Notes: generated from the letters alone by a model not told the origin. A DNA stretch of 64,000 nucleotides from Streptosporangium subroseum (GCF_900188345.1 NZ_FZOD01000003.1:62001-126000); one strand, 5' to 3'; counted from the first letter of the stretch, positions 38,240-48,001 are shown. Numbers and translations are program-made.

Positions 38240-39391
38240 GTGTCCACTCCCGTCGTTCTCGTGGCGGGCCTGCACGCCCAGGCCCGCACCACCGTCGTCG
38301 ACAGGCTCCTGAAGGACCATCCGGGCGCCGTTTCCATCCACCACGACCTCCGCGAGGTCACCCGGGGCCGCGTCGAACGCGTCACCCGCGACACCTCCGG
38401 CGTCATCGACCGTGCGGAGGTACGGCTGGCGCACGGCTGCGTGACCTGCACGGTCCGCGAGGACCTCGTGCCCGAGCTGCTACGGCACGCGGCGACCGCA
38501 CCGCTGCTGATCGCCGAGCTGTGGGACTCGGTCGAGCCCCGCTCGGTGGCCGAGGCCCTGGACGGAGAGGAGATCCACGGCGTCCTGCGGCTGACCGCCG
38601 TACTGACCGCCCTGGACGCCGAGCACATGCCGGTCGACATCTGCCGCGGCGACAGGCTCGCCGAGACGGGCAGGCGGGCGGCCTCGGGCGACGACCGCTA
38701 CCTGGCCGAGGTCCTGGCCAGGCAGATCGAGTACGCCACCGGACTGCTGATCCACGTGGGGGACGGCGACGACGAGGACGTCGAGCTCTCCCGCGCGGTG
38801 CTCGGCCACCTCGCGCCGACCACCCCGGCCTCCCTCACGCACGAGACCCCGCCGGCCGTCACCGGGCCCGCGCTCTGCGTCGACGAACTCGCCGCCCGCG
38901 TCGACCCGGCCACCGCCCAGCTGCCCTGCGACTCCCAGACCGGGGAGATCAGCACGGTCGTGTGGCACCGGCTGCGCCCCCTGCACCCGGGACGCCTGTT
39001 CGAGGCCGTCGACGAGCTGGTCACCGAGTCGGTCCGCAGCCGCGGCCGGTTCTGGCTGGCCAACCGGCACACGAACATGCTCGCCTGGGACGCCGTCGCC
39101 GGGATCGTCTCGGTCGAGGACGCGGGTCCCTGGCTGGCCGCCCTGCCCGAGGCCGCCTGGGAGATGATCTCCCCCGCGCGCCGGATGGCCGCCTCCCTCG
39201 ACTGGTCGCCGATCATCGGGGACCGGGTCCAGCACCTGGTCTTCACCGGTCCCGAGCTCGACCGCGACCGCATCCACTCACTGCTCGACTCCTGCCTGCT
39301 CACCCCGGAGGAGTCCGTCGCCGGTTCCGATGCCTGGAACGGCTACGACGATCCGTTCGCCCACATCCTCGACCTCAAGGAGACCGCGTGA
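38240..39391 (+). CDS. CobW/COG0523-like zinc-starvation protein with degenerate P-loop
   Basis: A 383-aa protein aligning with COG0523 metallochaperones (YciC/ZNG1 group): [56 protein letters not shown] and a C-terminal CobW_C-like part. The Walker A GxxGxGKT reads GLHAQARTT (Lys and two Gly lost), and CxCC reads CVTC. It may therefore not hydrolyse GTP in the usual way. GTG 38240 after AGGAGG (38229-38234), right behind the Zur-like box; the S18 gene overlaps its end. Role in zinc delivery or sensing is inferred. Confidence 0.85.
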   Translation: MSTPVVLVAGLHAQARTTVVDRLLKDHPGAVSIHHDLREVTRGRVERVTRDTSGVIDRAEVRLAHGCVTCTVREDLVPELLRHAATAPLLIAELWDSVEPRSVAEALDGEEIHGVLRLTAVLTALDAEHMPVDICRGDRLAETGRRAASGDDRYLAEVLARQIEYATGLLIHVGDGDDEDVELSRAVLGHLAPTTPASLTHETPPAVTGPALCVDELAARVDPATAQLPCDSQTGEISTVVWHRLRPLHPGRLFEAVDELVTESVRSRGRFWLANRHTNMLAWDAVAGIVSVEDAGPWLAALPEAAWEMISPARRMAASLDWSPIIGDRVQHLVFTGPELDRDRIHSLLDSCLLTPEESVAGSDAWNGYDDPFAHILDLKETA

Positions 39392-39612
39392 AATCCCTCC
39401 GCGCCCCGCGCAAGAAGGCCAACCCCCTCCGGGGAGTGAGTTACATCGACTACAAGGACGTCGACCTGCTGCGGAAGTTCATCTCCGACCGCGGCAAGAT
39501 CCGCAGCCGCCGCGTCACGGGGGTGACCGTCCAGCAGCAGAGGCGGCTCGCCACGGCCATCAAGAACGCCCGCGAGATGGCCCTGCTCCCCTACGCCTCC
39601 CGGCCCAGATGA
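39388..39612 (+). CDS. rpsR: Zinc-free paralogue of ribosomal protein S18
   Basis: A 74-aa S18: [55 protein letters not shown]. The zinc ligand Cys near the N-terminus of the other form is absent. GTG 39388 overlaps the CobW-like stop (GTGA). Confidence 0.94.
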   Translation: MKSLRAPRKKANPLRGVSYIDYKDVDLLRKFISDRGKIRSRRVTGVTVQQQRRLATAIKNAREMALLPYASRPR

Positions 39613-39723
39613 GCGAGCGTTCCGCCCGGACCGGATGAGCGAGGTGAAACACCGGACGGCGGGCCGGCAGGAGCTTCTCCGAGCCATACCCGCCATCCAC
39701 CCTTCAATCCATCTTTCCCATTT

Positions 39724-39762
39724 TGACGTCACAGGGGTTGCCATGACGTCAAAATGACGTCA
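39724..39762. promoter_or_regulatory. Three TGACGTCA palindromes, likely autoregulatory operators
   Basis: TGACGTCA at 39724-39731, 39744-39751 and 39755-39762 (spacings 20 and 11), immediately upstream of a ribbon-helix-helix gene. RHH proteins bind short palindromes in arrays, so this fits autoregulation. Confidence 0.65.
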
Positions 39763-39767
39763 TAGTA

Positions 39768-40307
39768 ATGCCTATGGACGTCACGCCCTTTGTCGAGAAC
39801 CTCCGCCGCGCACTGGCCGCGGCGGCGGCGGTCGCCGATTCCGAAACCCGTGCCGCCGTCGAGAACCTCACGACGGCACTGGACTCCGCCGTCCGCCTCA
39901 CGCTCATCGACGCGCTCTCCGCGGCGGCCGACGAGGTCACCAGGGAGCTCGCACCCGGCTCCGTGGAGGTACGGATCCGCAATCGCGAGCTTGAGTTCGT
40001 GGTGACGCCGCCGCCGAGCACGTCCGACGTCTTCGCGCCGGCTCCTCCGCTCCCGCCGACGCCGCCCGCTCCCCCCGAGCCGCCTCCGCTCCCCGGCGAC
40101 GCGGGCACCGCGCGCATCACGCTGCGACTGCCCGAGCCGCTGAAGGGCCGCATCGAGGAGGCCTCGAACCTGGAGGGCGTCTCGGTCAACGCCTGGCTCG
40201 TGCGAGCGGTGTCCACGGCCCTGGCGCAGTCCCCTCGCGACATCCGCGACACCCGTGACCCCCGCCCGCCCGTCATCGGAAAGCGCATCAGCGGCTGGGC
40301 CCGCTGA
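39768..40307 (+). CDS. Ribbon-helix-helix (HicB/Arc-like) regulator
   Basis: A 179-aa protein: helical N-terminal domain (about 1-80), a Pro-rich linker, and a C-terminal RHH domain (ARITLRLPEPLKGRIEEASN, VSVNAWLVRAVSTAL) like HicB antitoxins and Arc. No HicA-like toxin is next to it; the next gene is a DUF4097 protein. ATG 39768 lies 5 nt after the last TGACGTCA; ATG 39774 is an alternative. Confidence 0.8.
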   Translation: MPMDVTPFVENLRRALAAAAAVADSETRAAVENLTTALDSAVRLTLIDALSAAADEVTRELAPGSVEVRIRNRELEFVVTPPPSTSDVFAPAPPLPPTPPAPPEPPPLPGDAGTARITLRLPEPLKGRIEEASNLEGVSVNAWLVRAVSTALAQSPRDIRDTRDPRPPVIGKRISGWAR

Positions 40308-40364
40308 CCCTCGCCCTTCCCGCAATCCGCACGTCCCCCCGCAACCCGCAAGGGAGAGTTCGCC

Positions 40365-41210
40365 ATGCCCGTATTCCAGACTCCGGGACCCGTCGCCCTC
40401 CAGGTGAGGTTTCCCGCAGGCGACCTGCGGATCACCGCCACGCCGCGAGAGGACACCGTGGTCGAGGTACGGCCCGCCAACCCGTCCAGATCCGCCGACG
40501 TCCAAGGCGCGGAGCAGATCCGCGTCGAACACCTCGACGGCACGATCTTCGTCACGGCGCCCGAGCAGCACCTGTCACAGAGCTCCGGCTCGAACCTGGA
40601 GATTCTCATCGGTCTGCCGGAGGGATCCCGGGTGGACTTCACCACCGCGTCCGCGGATGTCCGGATGACCGGGCGCCTGGGCGAGGTCACGGCCAAGAGC
40701 GCCTCCGGCGACACGTGGATCGACTGCTGCACCGGCCTCTCCGCCAACGCGGCCAGCGGTGACGTCACCTGTGACGTCACCGAGGGCGACGCCTGGGTGA
40801 AAACCGCCTCCGGAGACGTCGGTCTGCGGGACGTCCACGGTGAAGCGACGGTCACCACCGCCTCGGGCAGGTCCGAGCTCGGCACGGTCGGCGGTGCCGT
40901 CGCCATCCAGACCGCCTCCGGGCGCTCCCGGATCCGGGCGGCCGGTGACTCCGTCCAGGCGAAGAGCGCCTCGGCCGATGTCACCGTCGAGTCCGTCATC
41001 CGTGGAAGCGTCGCCATCAACACCATCTCGGGCAACGTCGAGATCGGCGTCGTCCCGGGGACCAACGCGTGGCTCGACGTCTCGTCGATGTCGGGCGGTG
41101 TCGGCTCCTCCCTCGACCAGGCCGACCAGCCGACCGACGGCGGAGAGCAGGTCGAGATCCACGCCCGCACCCTGAGCGGCGACATCTCCATCATCCGCGC
41201 GCGTTCCTGA
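40365..41210 (+). CDS. DUF4097-family beta-repeat protein
   Basis: A 281-aa protein made of short repeats (ASGDTWI, ASGDVTC, ASGDVGL, ASGRSEL, ASGRSRI, ASADVTV, ISGNVEI), which are rungs of a right-handed beta helix typical of DUF4097. No signal peptide. AAGGGAGAG precedes ATG 40365, 57 nt after the RHH gene, so probably an operon. RHH-DUF4097 pairs recur in actinomycetes; function unknown. Two TGACGTCA sites fall inside it (40760-40767, 40772-40779). Confidence 0.82.
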   Translation: MPVFQTPGPVALQVRFPAGDLRITATPREDTVVEVRPANPSRSADVQGAEQIRVEHLDGTIFVTAPEQHLSQSSGSNLEILIGLPEGSRVDFTTASADVRMTGRLGEVTAKSASGDTWIDCCTGLSANAASGDVTCDVTEGDAWVKTASGDVGLRDVHGEATVTTASGRSELGTVGGAVAIQTASGRSRIRAAGDSVQAKSASADVTVESVIRGSVAINTISGNVEIGVVPGTNAWLDVSSMSGGVGSSLDQADQPTDGGEQVEIHARTLSGDISIIRARS

Positions 41211-41295
41211 CACGGACGGCGACGTCTCCATCGTCCGCCCGCGTTCCCGACACGGACGGCGACACCCCCTCATCCGCCCGCACTCCCAAAAAGGA
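41177..41295. repeat. Three tandem 40-bp units including the 3' end of the DUF4097 gene
   Basis: Units at 41177-41216, 41217-41256 and 41257-41295 share CGGCGAC(A/G)TCTCCATC and CGCCCGCGTTCC...CACGGA. The first unit contains the last codons and stop of the DUF4097 gene; the third runs into the AAAAAGGAG ribosome site of the next gene. Confidence 0.9.
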
Positions 41296-41303
41296 GACCC
41301 ACG

Positions 41304-41513
41304 ATGAACGACGTACAGGCCTACGCCATCCACCAGCAGAAGCACACCGAGATGATCGCCGAGGCGGAGGTCCGGCGCGTGACGCCCAGACACCCCGGCA
41401 CCTCCCGCCGGCTGGCGGCCCGGGCCCTTCACCGGCTCGCCGACCGGATCAGCCCGGAGCCTTCCCGCGGCCACGGCCATCGCCCGGTCCCCCGCGTACC
41501 CACGACGGTGTAA
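41304..41513 (+). CDS. Small protein of 69 aa, unknown function
   Basis: AAAAGGAGA 8 nt upstream of ATG 41304 supports translation. N-terminal half is helical (NDVQAYAIHQQKHTEMIAEA), the middle is basic, the end Pro/His/Arg-rich. Follows the DUF4097 gene and may be the third gene of that operon. No family recognised. Confidence 0.6.
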   Translation: MNDVQAYAIHQQKHTEMIAEAEVRRVTPRHPGTSRRLAARALHRLADRISPEPSRGHGHRPVPRVPTTV

Positions 41514-41515
41514 CT

Positions 41516-41705
41516 CCGCCCCCGCGGACCGTATGGCCCCGCCCCCGCGGACCGACGAAGACATGGCTTCCCCCCGCGGACCGACGAGCGTACGGCTTCA
41601 CCCCCCTGCGGACCGACGACCGTATGGCCTCGCCCTCGCGGACCGACGAAGAGGTGGCTTCGCCCCCGGCACCGATGGCGGTGTCGCTCCGCCCGCCAGG
41701 ACCTT
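41516..41705. repeat. Six degenerate ~30-bp tandem repeats
   Basis: The unit resembles GCCCCCGCGGACCGACGA followed by (AGACAT/GCGTAC/CCGTAT)GGCTTC, repeating at about 41525, 41550, 41580, 41611, 41641 and 41672. It fills the gap before the sialidase-fold gene. Open frames through it are repeat artefacts. Confidence 0.85.
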
Positions 41706-41807
41706 CCGCTCCATATGGGCCGGGATGTGCCGAACCCCGTACGACGGACTCGTGAGCGCCACCCTCCGGCAACCTCCCGTCCATCTCCCACCTGTTCGCT
41801 GTGATCC

Positions 41808-43637
41808 ATGTCATGGCCGGATAGCGATGTGGTCGGATCGGACGTCAGTCTCCCCTTCACCGTCTACGGCAAGGTGGACACAGGGCCGGACGGCGAGCTC
41901 GCCCACGAGGGAAACCGGGTCCCCGACATCGTCGCCCTGGACGACCGGCGGCTGGTGGTCGGCTGGCGAGCCGGGGTTCGGGACGAACGAGACTCCGCAC
42001 CGACGGACCAGGGTGCCATCATGTGCGCCCGATCGGGCGACGGCGGTGAGAGCTGGACCGTGAGCACTCTCGCCGCGGCCACCGCCACCCATCGCTACCA
42101 CTACGTGATCTTCCTCAACGACGCGGGCACCCTCTACGCGCTGCTCGGCCGGATCGTGATCGACCGGGACCGGGACGGAGAAGGCGGCGTCGACGGCTTC
42201 CCCACCTCGATGGTGGTCAGGAGGAGCACCGACGACGGGCGCACGTGGACCGACTTCCCCGTCACCGTCGACGTGCCGGACAACGGCCGGGGAGTGGTCG
42301 TCGCCGGGAAACCGGTGAGATCCGGCGGCCTGTGGCTGGTGCCGTACTGGCGGCACTCCGGCGCCACGACCAGGGCGGGCGTGCTGCGCTCCGCCGACCT
42401 CCGCACCTGGACCTCCGGCGGCCTCGCGGAGAACCCGCCCGGCGTGGCGATCGAGGAGCCGCAGATCGCCGTCTCCCAGGACGACCCCGGGACGCTGGTC
42501 ATGGTGACCCGGACGCTGAACCTGACCGGCGGCACCTCGGCCGCCGCACGCGACGCCTACTACCGGGCCAACGCGGCCCACTGCGCCACGGCGACCAGCA
42601 CCGACGCCGGGCTGACCTGGTCACCGATGACGCTGGACGAGAACCTGCCCAACTACTACGTCAAAACGTTCTTCACCCGGGACACGGCCGGCCGCTACCT
42701 GGCGATCTTCAACACCCTGGCGGGGCCCTTCACCGGCGCCTCGGCGAGCAAACCCGACCAGTACCGCGAGGTCCTCTACTACAAGGTCAGACGGCCCGGC
42801 GAACCCTGGGAGCCGGGGCGGCTCTTCGCCGACGGCGCCCGGCTGACGAGCGGCGCCGCGCGGGGCTGGGACGTCTACGCCAGCGCCGACGAATACGAAC
42901 CGGGCCGGTTCTTCGTCGTCTGGGAGCACAACCAGACCAATATCAAGGTCGCCAGGCTCGACATCTCCCGGCCCATCGGCGACGCCCCCCTCGCCGAGGG
43001 CGACTGGACCACCGGCGGCGCGACCACGGCCGGAGCGGCGGCGGGCGTCGAAACGGTGAGCGACCGAGCAGACGATGACGATACAGCGGCCGCCGGAACG
43101 ACGGGCAGTGCGTCGGCCGGCTGGGTGCTGAGCGGCGGCGCGCGGGTCACCGGCGGCGGGCTCCGCCTCAGGAGCGCCGGTGCCGGATCCTGCAGCGCGT
43201 CGTTCGGTCTCGACGTCTCCAGGGGCTGCGACTTCACCCTGGAGTTCCGGGGCCGGGTGAACGACGACAGCGCGCTGGACCCGCGCACCGGCAGCGGCGT
43301 CTGCTTCGGCGTGAAGGTGTCCAACGGCGCCAGGCGGCTCATGCTGACGGTCCAGAAGAGCGGCGTCTGGAGCATGCGCAAGGGCTCCGCCCTCTGGGAG
43401 AAGGTCTACTCGTCGAGTACGGCGGGGCGGCCCGCGACCTGGAAGGTGCGGGTGGACAGCTCCGGGACGGCCCGCCTGTTCCGCGACGACGCCGACACCG
43501 GGACGACCTGGGTGATCCAGGACAGCAGGGAGAGACCGCAGCTCACGCACTGGGTGACCGGCACCCCCGGCGGCAACGCCGCCGAGGCCGTCCTCGAATG
43601 GACCCGTCTCACACCCGCCCTGGACGAGACCCGGTAG
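41808..43637 (+). CDS. Sialidase-fold (BNR repeat) protein with C-terminal LamG-like domain
   Basis: A 609-aa protein. Asp-box repeats SGDGGESW (76-83), STDDGRTW (140-147) and STDAGLTW (264-271), with a weaker RSADLRTW (194-201), define a six-bladed sialidase-type propeller. The C-terminal 190 residues (FGLDVSRGCDFTLEFRGRV, ARRLMLTVQKSGVWSMR) look like a concanavalin/LamG-type lectin domain. There is no signal peptide at MSWPDSD, which is odd for this family. Exo-sialidase activity is not shown; other BNR glycosidases are possible. Confidence 0.8.
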   Translation: MSWPDSDVVGSDVSLPFTVYGKVDTGPDGELAHEGNRVPDIVALDDRRLVVGWRAGVRDERDSAPTDQGAIMCARSGDGGESWTVSTLAAATATHRYHYVIFLNDAGTLYALLGRIVIDRDRDGEGGVDGFPTSMVVRRSTDDGRTWTDFPVTVDVPDNGRGVVVAGKPVRSGGLWLVPYWRHSGATTRAGVLRSADLRTWTSGGLAENPPGVAIEEPQIAVSQDDPGTLVMVTRTLNLTGGTSAAARDAYYRANAAHCATATSTDAGLTWSPMTLDENLPNYYVKTFFTRDTAGRYLAIFNTLAGPFTGASASKPDQYREVLYYKVRRPGEPWEPGRLFADGARLTSGAARGWDVYASADEYEPGRFFVVWEHNQTNIKVARLDISRPIGDAPLAEGDWTTGGATTAGAAAGVETVSDRADDDDTAAAGTTGSASAGWVLSGGARVTGGGLRLRSAGAGSCSASFGLDVSRGCDFTLEFRGRVNDDSALDPRTGSGVCFGVKVSNGARRLMLTVQKSGVWSMRKGSALWEKVYSSSTAGRPATWKVRVDSSGTARLFRDDADTGTTWVIQDSRERPQLTHWVTGTPGGNAAEAVLEWTRLTPALDETR

Positions 43638-43653
43638 CGCTCCGCCGGATCAG

Positions 43654-43671
43654 CCCGTCGCGGCCGACGGG
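43654..43671 (+). terminator. Short hairpin after the sialidase-fold gene
   Basis: CCCGTCG (43654-43660), loop CGGC, CGACGGG (43665-43671), 17 nt after the stop. Confidence 0.6.
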
Positions 43672-43898
43672 CCGGTCATGCGGCGTCCGGAGACGGGCAT
43701 GCCCTCGCACGGTTCACTCATGTCCGGCGGCGGCCTTCGCCGCGCAGCCGTTCGGAGCCACCCTCCGGGCGGCTGCCGCCCGCCACCGTGGCCTGACGCC
43801 CCTTACTCTCCGACCAGCCCGATGTCGGGGCGACGCGGTAGCTTGGTGGCTCTCACCAAGGCTGCCGTAACAGCCGCCACCACAGGGGAAGAAGGACC

Positions 43899-46271
43899 GT
43901 GACGACGTCTATTCATCAGCGGATCGCCGAAGAGCTCGGTGTGCGCGAGCGACAGGTGCAGGCGGCGGTGGACCTGCTCGACGGCGGGTCCACCGTGCCG
44001 TTCATCGCCCGCTACCGCAAGGAAGCCACCGAGATGCTCGACGACACGCAGTTGCGCACGCTCGAGGAGCGGCTGCGCTATCTGCGGGAGCTTGAGGAAC
44101 GGCGCACCGCGATCCTGGAGTCGATCCGCGGTCAGGGCAAGCTCGACGACGTCCTGGAAGCCCAGATCATGGCGGCCGACTCCAAGGCCCGGCTGGAGGA
44201 CATCTACCTTCCCTTCAAGCCCAAGCGGCGGACCAAGGCGCAGATCGCCAGGGAGGCGGGGCTCGAACCTCTCGCCGACGGTCTCCTCGCCGACCCGTCG
44301 GTCGACCCGCAGGCCGCGGCGGCCGCCTTCGTCGGCGAGGAGGTCGCCGACGCCGCGGCCGCGCTGGACGGAGCGCGGGCGATCCTGGTCGAACGGTTCG
44401 GCGAGGACGCCGACCTGGTCGGGGAGCTGCGCGAGCGGATGTGGACGAAGGGCCGCCTGCTCTCGGCGGTCCGCGAGGGCAAGGAGGCGGAGGGGGCCAA
44501 GTTCTCCGACTACTTCGACTTCGCCGAGCCGTTCGCCAAGCTGCCCTCCCACCGGATCCTGGCGATGTTCCGGGGCGAGAAGGAGGAGACCCTCACTCTC
44601 ACCCTGGAGCCCGAGGCGGAGCCCACCGGCACCTACGAGGGACGCATCGCCTACCGCTTCGGCATCGCGGACCAGGGACGGCCCGCCGACAAGTGGCTGA
44701 CCGACACGGTCCGCTGGGCCTGGCGCACCCGCATCCTCGTGCACCTCGGCATCGACCTGCGGATGCGGATGTGGCAGGCCGCCGAGGACGAGGCGGTGCG
44801 CGTGTTCGCCGCCAACCTTCGCGACCTCCTGCTCGCCGCCCCCGCCGGAAGCCGCACGACCATGGGGCTGGACCCCGGCCTGCGCACCGGGGTGAAGGTC
44901 GCGGTGGTCGACGCGACCGGAAAGGTGCTGGGCACCGACACGATCTACCCTCACGAGCCGCGCCGGCGCTGGGACGAGTCGCTCGCCACGCTGGCGACAC
45001 TCGCCAAGACCCACAACGTGGAGCTGGTCTCGATCGGCAACGGCACCGCGTCGCGGGAGACCGACAAGCTCGCGGGCGAGCTGGTGAAGCTGGTCCCCGG
45101 ACTGACCAAGATCGTGGTGTCGGAGGCCGGGGCCTCGGTCTACTCCGCCTCGGCCTTCGCCTCGCAGGAACTGCCCGGCATGGACGTGTCGCTGCGCGGG
45201 GCCGTCTCGATCGCCCGACGGCTCCAGGACCCGCTGGCCGAGCTCGTCAAGATCGACCCCAAGTCGATCGGCGTCGGCCAGTACCAGCACGACCTCGCCG
45301 AGACCAAGCTCTCCCGCTCACTCGACGCCGTGGTGGAAGACTGTGTGAACGCGGTGGGCGTCGACGTCAACACCGCCTCGGCTCCGCTGCTCACCCGGGT
45401 GTCGGGGATCGGCTCGGGCCTCGCGGAGAACATCGTCCAGCACCGCGACGCCAACGGCCCGTTCCGTTCCCGCAAGGCGCTCAAGGACGTGGCCAGGCTC
45501 GGCCCCAAGGCCTTCGAGCAGTGTGCGGGCTTCCTGCGCATCCGCGGGGGCGACGACCCTCTCGACGCCTCCAGCGTGCACCCCGAGGCATACCCCGTGG
45601 TGCGGCGCATCCTCAAGGTCACCAGCGGCGACATCGCGACGCTGATCGGCAACGGCACGGTGCTGCGGGGCCTGCGGCCGCAGGAGTTCGTGGACGACAC
45701 CTTCGGTCTGCCGACCGTCACCGACATCCTGACCGAGTTGGAGAAGCCCGGTCGCGACCCGCGTCCGGCCTTCAAGACCGCCACCTTCATGGAGGGTGTG
45801 GAGAAACTCTCCGACCTCAAGCCGGGCATGCTGCTGGAGGGTGTGGTCACCAACGTCGCCGCCTTCGGCGCGTTCGTCGACGTCGGTGTGCACCAGGACG
45901 GCCTGGTCCACGTCTCGGCGCTGTCGCACAACTTCGTCAAGGATCCGCGCGAGGTGGTCAAGCCCGGTGACATCGTCCGGGTGAAGGTGCTCGACATCGA
46001 CATCCCGCGCAAGCGCATCTCGCTCACCCTGCGACTGGAGGACGAGGTCGCCAAGGGCGCCGGCCAGCGCGACCAGCAGGGTGACGGCGGTGGCGGCGGT
46101 GCTCGACGCGGTGGCGGCGGGCGACCCGAGGGCGGCAGGGCGGGCGGCCAGCAGGGGCGCGGCGACCGGCAGCGGCAGGACCGCGGCGGCCAGCAGCGCA
46201 ACGCGCCGAGCGGCGCGATGGCCGACGCGCTGCGCCGTGCCGGGCTCGACGGCCCCGACAAGAAACGCTAG
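43899..46271 (+). CDS. tex: Tex-family RNA-binding transcription accessory protein
   Basis: A 790-aa protein matching Tex/Spt6-like architecture: helical N-terminal Tex domain, YqgF-like RNase H fold ([17 protein letters not shown]), two HhH motifs ([17 protein letters not shown]) and a C-terminal S1 domain ([31 protein letters not shown]), then a Gly/Arg/Gln-rich tail. It acts in transcription and RNA handling. GTG 43899 after GAAGAAGGA. A small dyad CTTGGTG-GCTCT-CACCAAG (43842-43860) is upstream. Confidence 0.95.
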   Translation: MTTSIHQRIAEELGVRERQVQAAVDLLDGGSTVPFIARYRKEATEMLDDTQLRTLEERLRYLRELEERRTAILESIRGQGKLDDVLEAQIMAADSKARLEDIYLPFKPKRRTKAQIAREAGLEPLADGLLADPSVDPQAAAAAFVGEEVADAAAALDGARAILVERFGEDADLVGELRERMWTKGRLLSAVREGKEAEGAKFSDYFDFAEPFAKLPSHRILAMFRGEKEETLTLTLEPEAEPTGTYEGRIAYRFGIADQGRPADKWLTDTVRWAWRTRILVHLGIDLRMRMWQAAEDEAVRVFAANLRDLLLAAPAGSRTTMGLDPGLRTGVKVAVVDATGKVLGTDTIYPHEPRRRWDESLATLATLAKTHNVELVSIGNGTASRETDKLAGELVKLVPGLTKIVVSEAGASVYSASAFASQELPGMDVSLRGAVSIARRLQDPLAELVKIDPKSIGVGQYQHDLAETKLSRSLDAVVEDCVNAVGVDVNTASAPLLTRVSGIGSGLAENIVQHRDANGPFRSRKALKDVARLGPKAFEQCAGFLRIRGGDDPLDASSVHPEAYPVVRRILKVTSGDIATLIGNGTVLRGLRPQEFVDDTFGLPTVTDILTELEKPGRDPRPAFKTATFMEGVEKLSDLKPGMLLEGVVTNVAAFGAFVDVGVHQDGLVHVSALSHNFVKDPREVVKPGDIVRVKVLDIDIPRKRISLTLRLEDEVAKGAGQRDQQGDGGGGGARRGGGGRPEGGRAGGQQGRGDRQRQDRGGQQRNAPSGAMADALRRAGLDGPDKKR

Positions 46272-46276
46272 ACGCC

Positions 46277-46315
46277 TCGTGCGGCTGCCGCCTTCACGCG
46301 GCGGCAGTCGCACGA
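46277..46315 (+). terminator. Terminator of tex
   Basis: TCGTGCGGCTGCCGC (46277-46291) pairs with GCGGCAGTCGCACGA (46301-46315), 15 bp with one G-T pair, starting 6 nt after the stop. Confidence 0.85.
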
Positions 46316-46421
46316 CGGAAGTCGATCACTCACAGCTACGTCTCCCCGACGACGCCGACCCGCATGGAGGGCCTACTGTGGATTCTGGCCTGGTACATAG
46401 CACGTAATCAGGGAGATATCG

Positions 46422-47342
46422 GTGGATAGAGATCGAGAAGACATCGAGTTCGACGCCGAGGGCGTTACGCTGCGTGGCTGGTTCTACCCGGCGGCCGCCG
46501 GCGGCCGGCGCGCCCCGTGCGTGGTCCTGGCACACGGCTGGGCGTCGACGAAGGAGATGTACCTCGACGACTTCGCCGCGGTGTTCGCCGTTGCGGGCCT
46601 GGCCTCGGTGGTGTTCGACTTCCGGGGGTTCGGCTCCTCCGACGCGGCCGCCGGCAAGCCCCGGCTCGAGATCGATCCCTGGGAGCAGATCCGCGACTAC
46701 CAGCACGCGATCACCTATGCGGGGAACCGCCCGGACGTCGACGCCGACCGCATCGGCCTGTGGGGAACGAGTTACTCCGCCGGGCACGCGTTCGCGGTCG
46801 CGGCGATGGACCGGCGCGTCAAGGCGGTCGTCGGACAGACACCGTTGATCAGCGGTCGCCGCACTTTCGAGGCCTTCGTCCGCGCGGACATCATCCATCC
46901 GGCGCTCGAACTGCTCGCCACCGACCGCACCGCCCGGGCCAGAGGGGAGGCGCCGGGCATGATTCCGGTGGTCACCAACGATCCGACCGGGATGGCGGCG
47001 CTGCCCACCGCCGAGTCCTACGCGTACTTCACCGTCGCGCAGCGAGATCGCAATCCCGCCTGGCGCAACGAGGTGACACTGCGGAGCATGGAGCACATGT
47101 ACGGCTACGAGCCGGGCCCGTACCTGCCCAAGATCAGTCCCACGCCGCTGTTGATGGTGGTGGCGCCGTACGATCGGTTGACCCCCGGAGAGTGGGCGCT
47201 GGCCGCGTACGAGACGGCGGCCCAGCCCAAGAAGCTGGTCATGTTGCCCGGAGGGCACTTCAGCGTCTACACCGGCGAGAGTTTCAAGATCGCCTCGGCC
47301 GCCGCCCGTGACTGGTTCGCCGAGCATCTCCTCGCGCGATAG
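46422..47342 (+). CDS. Alpha/beta hydrolase
   Basis: A 306-aa alpha/beta hydrolase of the YcjY/DLH-like type: VVLAHGWASTKEM (oxyanion region), GTSYSAG (nucleophile elbow, Ser in TSY), VAPYDRLTP (acid region) and a late GGHFSVY (catalytic His). No signal peptide. GTG 46422 after GGGAG. Substrate unknown; monocistronic. Confidence 0.88.
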   Translation: MDRDREDIEFDAEGVTLRGWFYPAAAGGRRAPCVVLAHGWASTKEMYLDDFAAVFAVAGLASVVFDFRGFGSSDAAAGKPRLEIDPWEQIRDYQHAITYAGNRPDVDADRIGLWGTSYSAGHAFAVAAMDRRVKAVVGQTPLISGRRTFEAFVRADIIHPALELLATDRTARARGEAPGMIPVVTNDPTGMAALPTAESYAYFTVAQRDRNPAWRNEVTLRSMEHMYGYEPGPYLPKISPTPLLMVVAPYDRLTPGEWALAAYETAAQPKKLVMLPGGHFSVYTGESFKIASAAARDWFAEHLLAR

Positions 47343-47470
47343 CCGGCCTCCCCCTCACCGCCGATGAACTGCCGACGGCTGTCCCACCGCTCCTCAGGTC
47401 CGGTCACGGGCCGCGCCCGGCCCGGCGGACTCGGTCCGGCGCCGTCCCGGCCGGATGCCCTTCACTCCGG

Positions 47471-48001
47471 TCAGGAGAACTCCGCGGCGAGCAGCCCGAA
47501 CAGCACCTCGTCGACAAAGGCGCCGGCCACCCAGGCGTGTTCGCGCAGCGTACCCTCGCGCCGGAAGCCGACCTTCTCCGCGGAGGCGATCATCGCGGTG
47601 TTGGTGGCGAGCGTCTCCAGCCCCAGCCGGTGCAGGCCGCGGATCCGGAAGGCGTAGTCGCACAGCAGCCACAGCACGCCGGGAGCGTATCCGCGGCCCC
47701 GGGCCTCCGCGAGCAGCGTGATGCCCAGGTGCCCGTTGCGGTTGAGGGTGTCGATCCCCCAGACCGCGCCGGACCCGAGCAGTTCACCGGAGAGCGACTC
47801 GACGGCGAAGCCGACGTTGGCCGGATCGGAATCCCGGTGCTCGTACCGGGCGACGGCCTGCTCGACCGTCTCGGGGACCCACGGCTCCACCATGGCGCCG
47901 GCCGCGGTCTCCACGTCGTCGTGCATCCGGTGCAGGGCGATCACGTCGTCCTTGGTGATCGCCCTCAGCAGAACCCTGTCGCCACGAAGCATGGTCGGCA
48001 C
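47471..48001 (-). CDS. GNAT-family acetyltransferase, RimJ/RimL type
   Basis: A 176-aa GNAT: MLRGDRVLLRAITKDDV, EARGRGYAPGVLWLLCDYAF (acetyl-CoA loop), NTAMIASAEKVGFRREG. The RimJ/RimL branch includes ribosomal protein and small-molecule acetyltransferases. ATG 48001 or the in-frame ATG at 47992. Convergent with the hydrolase gene. Confidence 0.87.
   Translation of the reverse strand: MPTMLRGDRVLLRAITKDDVIALHRMHDDVETAAGAMVEPWVPETVEQAVARYEHRDSDPANVGFAVESLSGELLGSGAVWGIDTLNRNGHLGITLLAEARGRGYAPGVLWLLCDYAFRIRGLHRLGLETLATNTAMIASAEKVGFRREGTLREHAWVAGAFVDEVLFGLLAAEFS

Noticed and set aside
24097-46412. Shared CGTAATCAGG at 24105-24114 and 46403-46412 as a common operator
   Set aside because: A single shared 10-mer in 64 kb is expected by chance.
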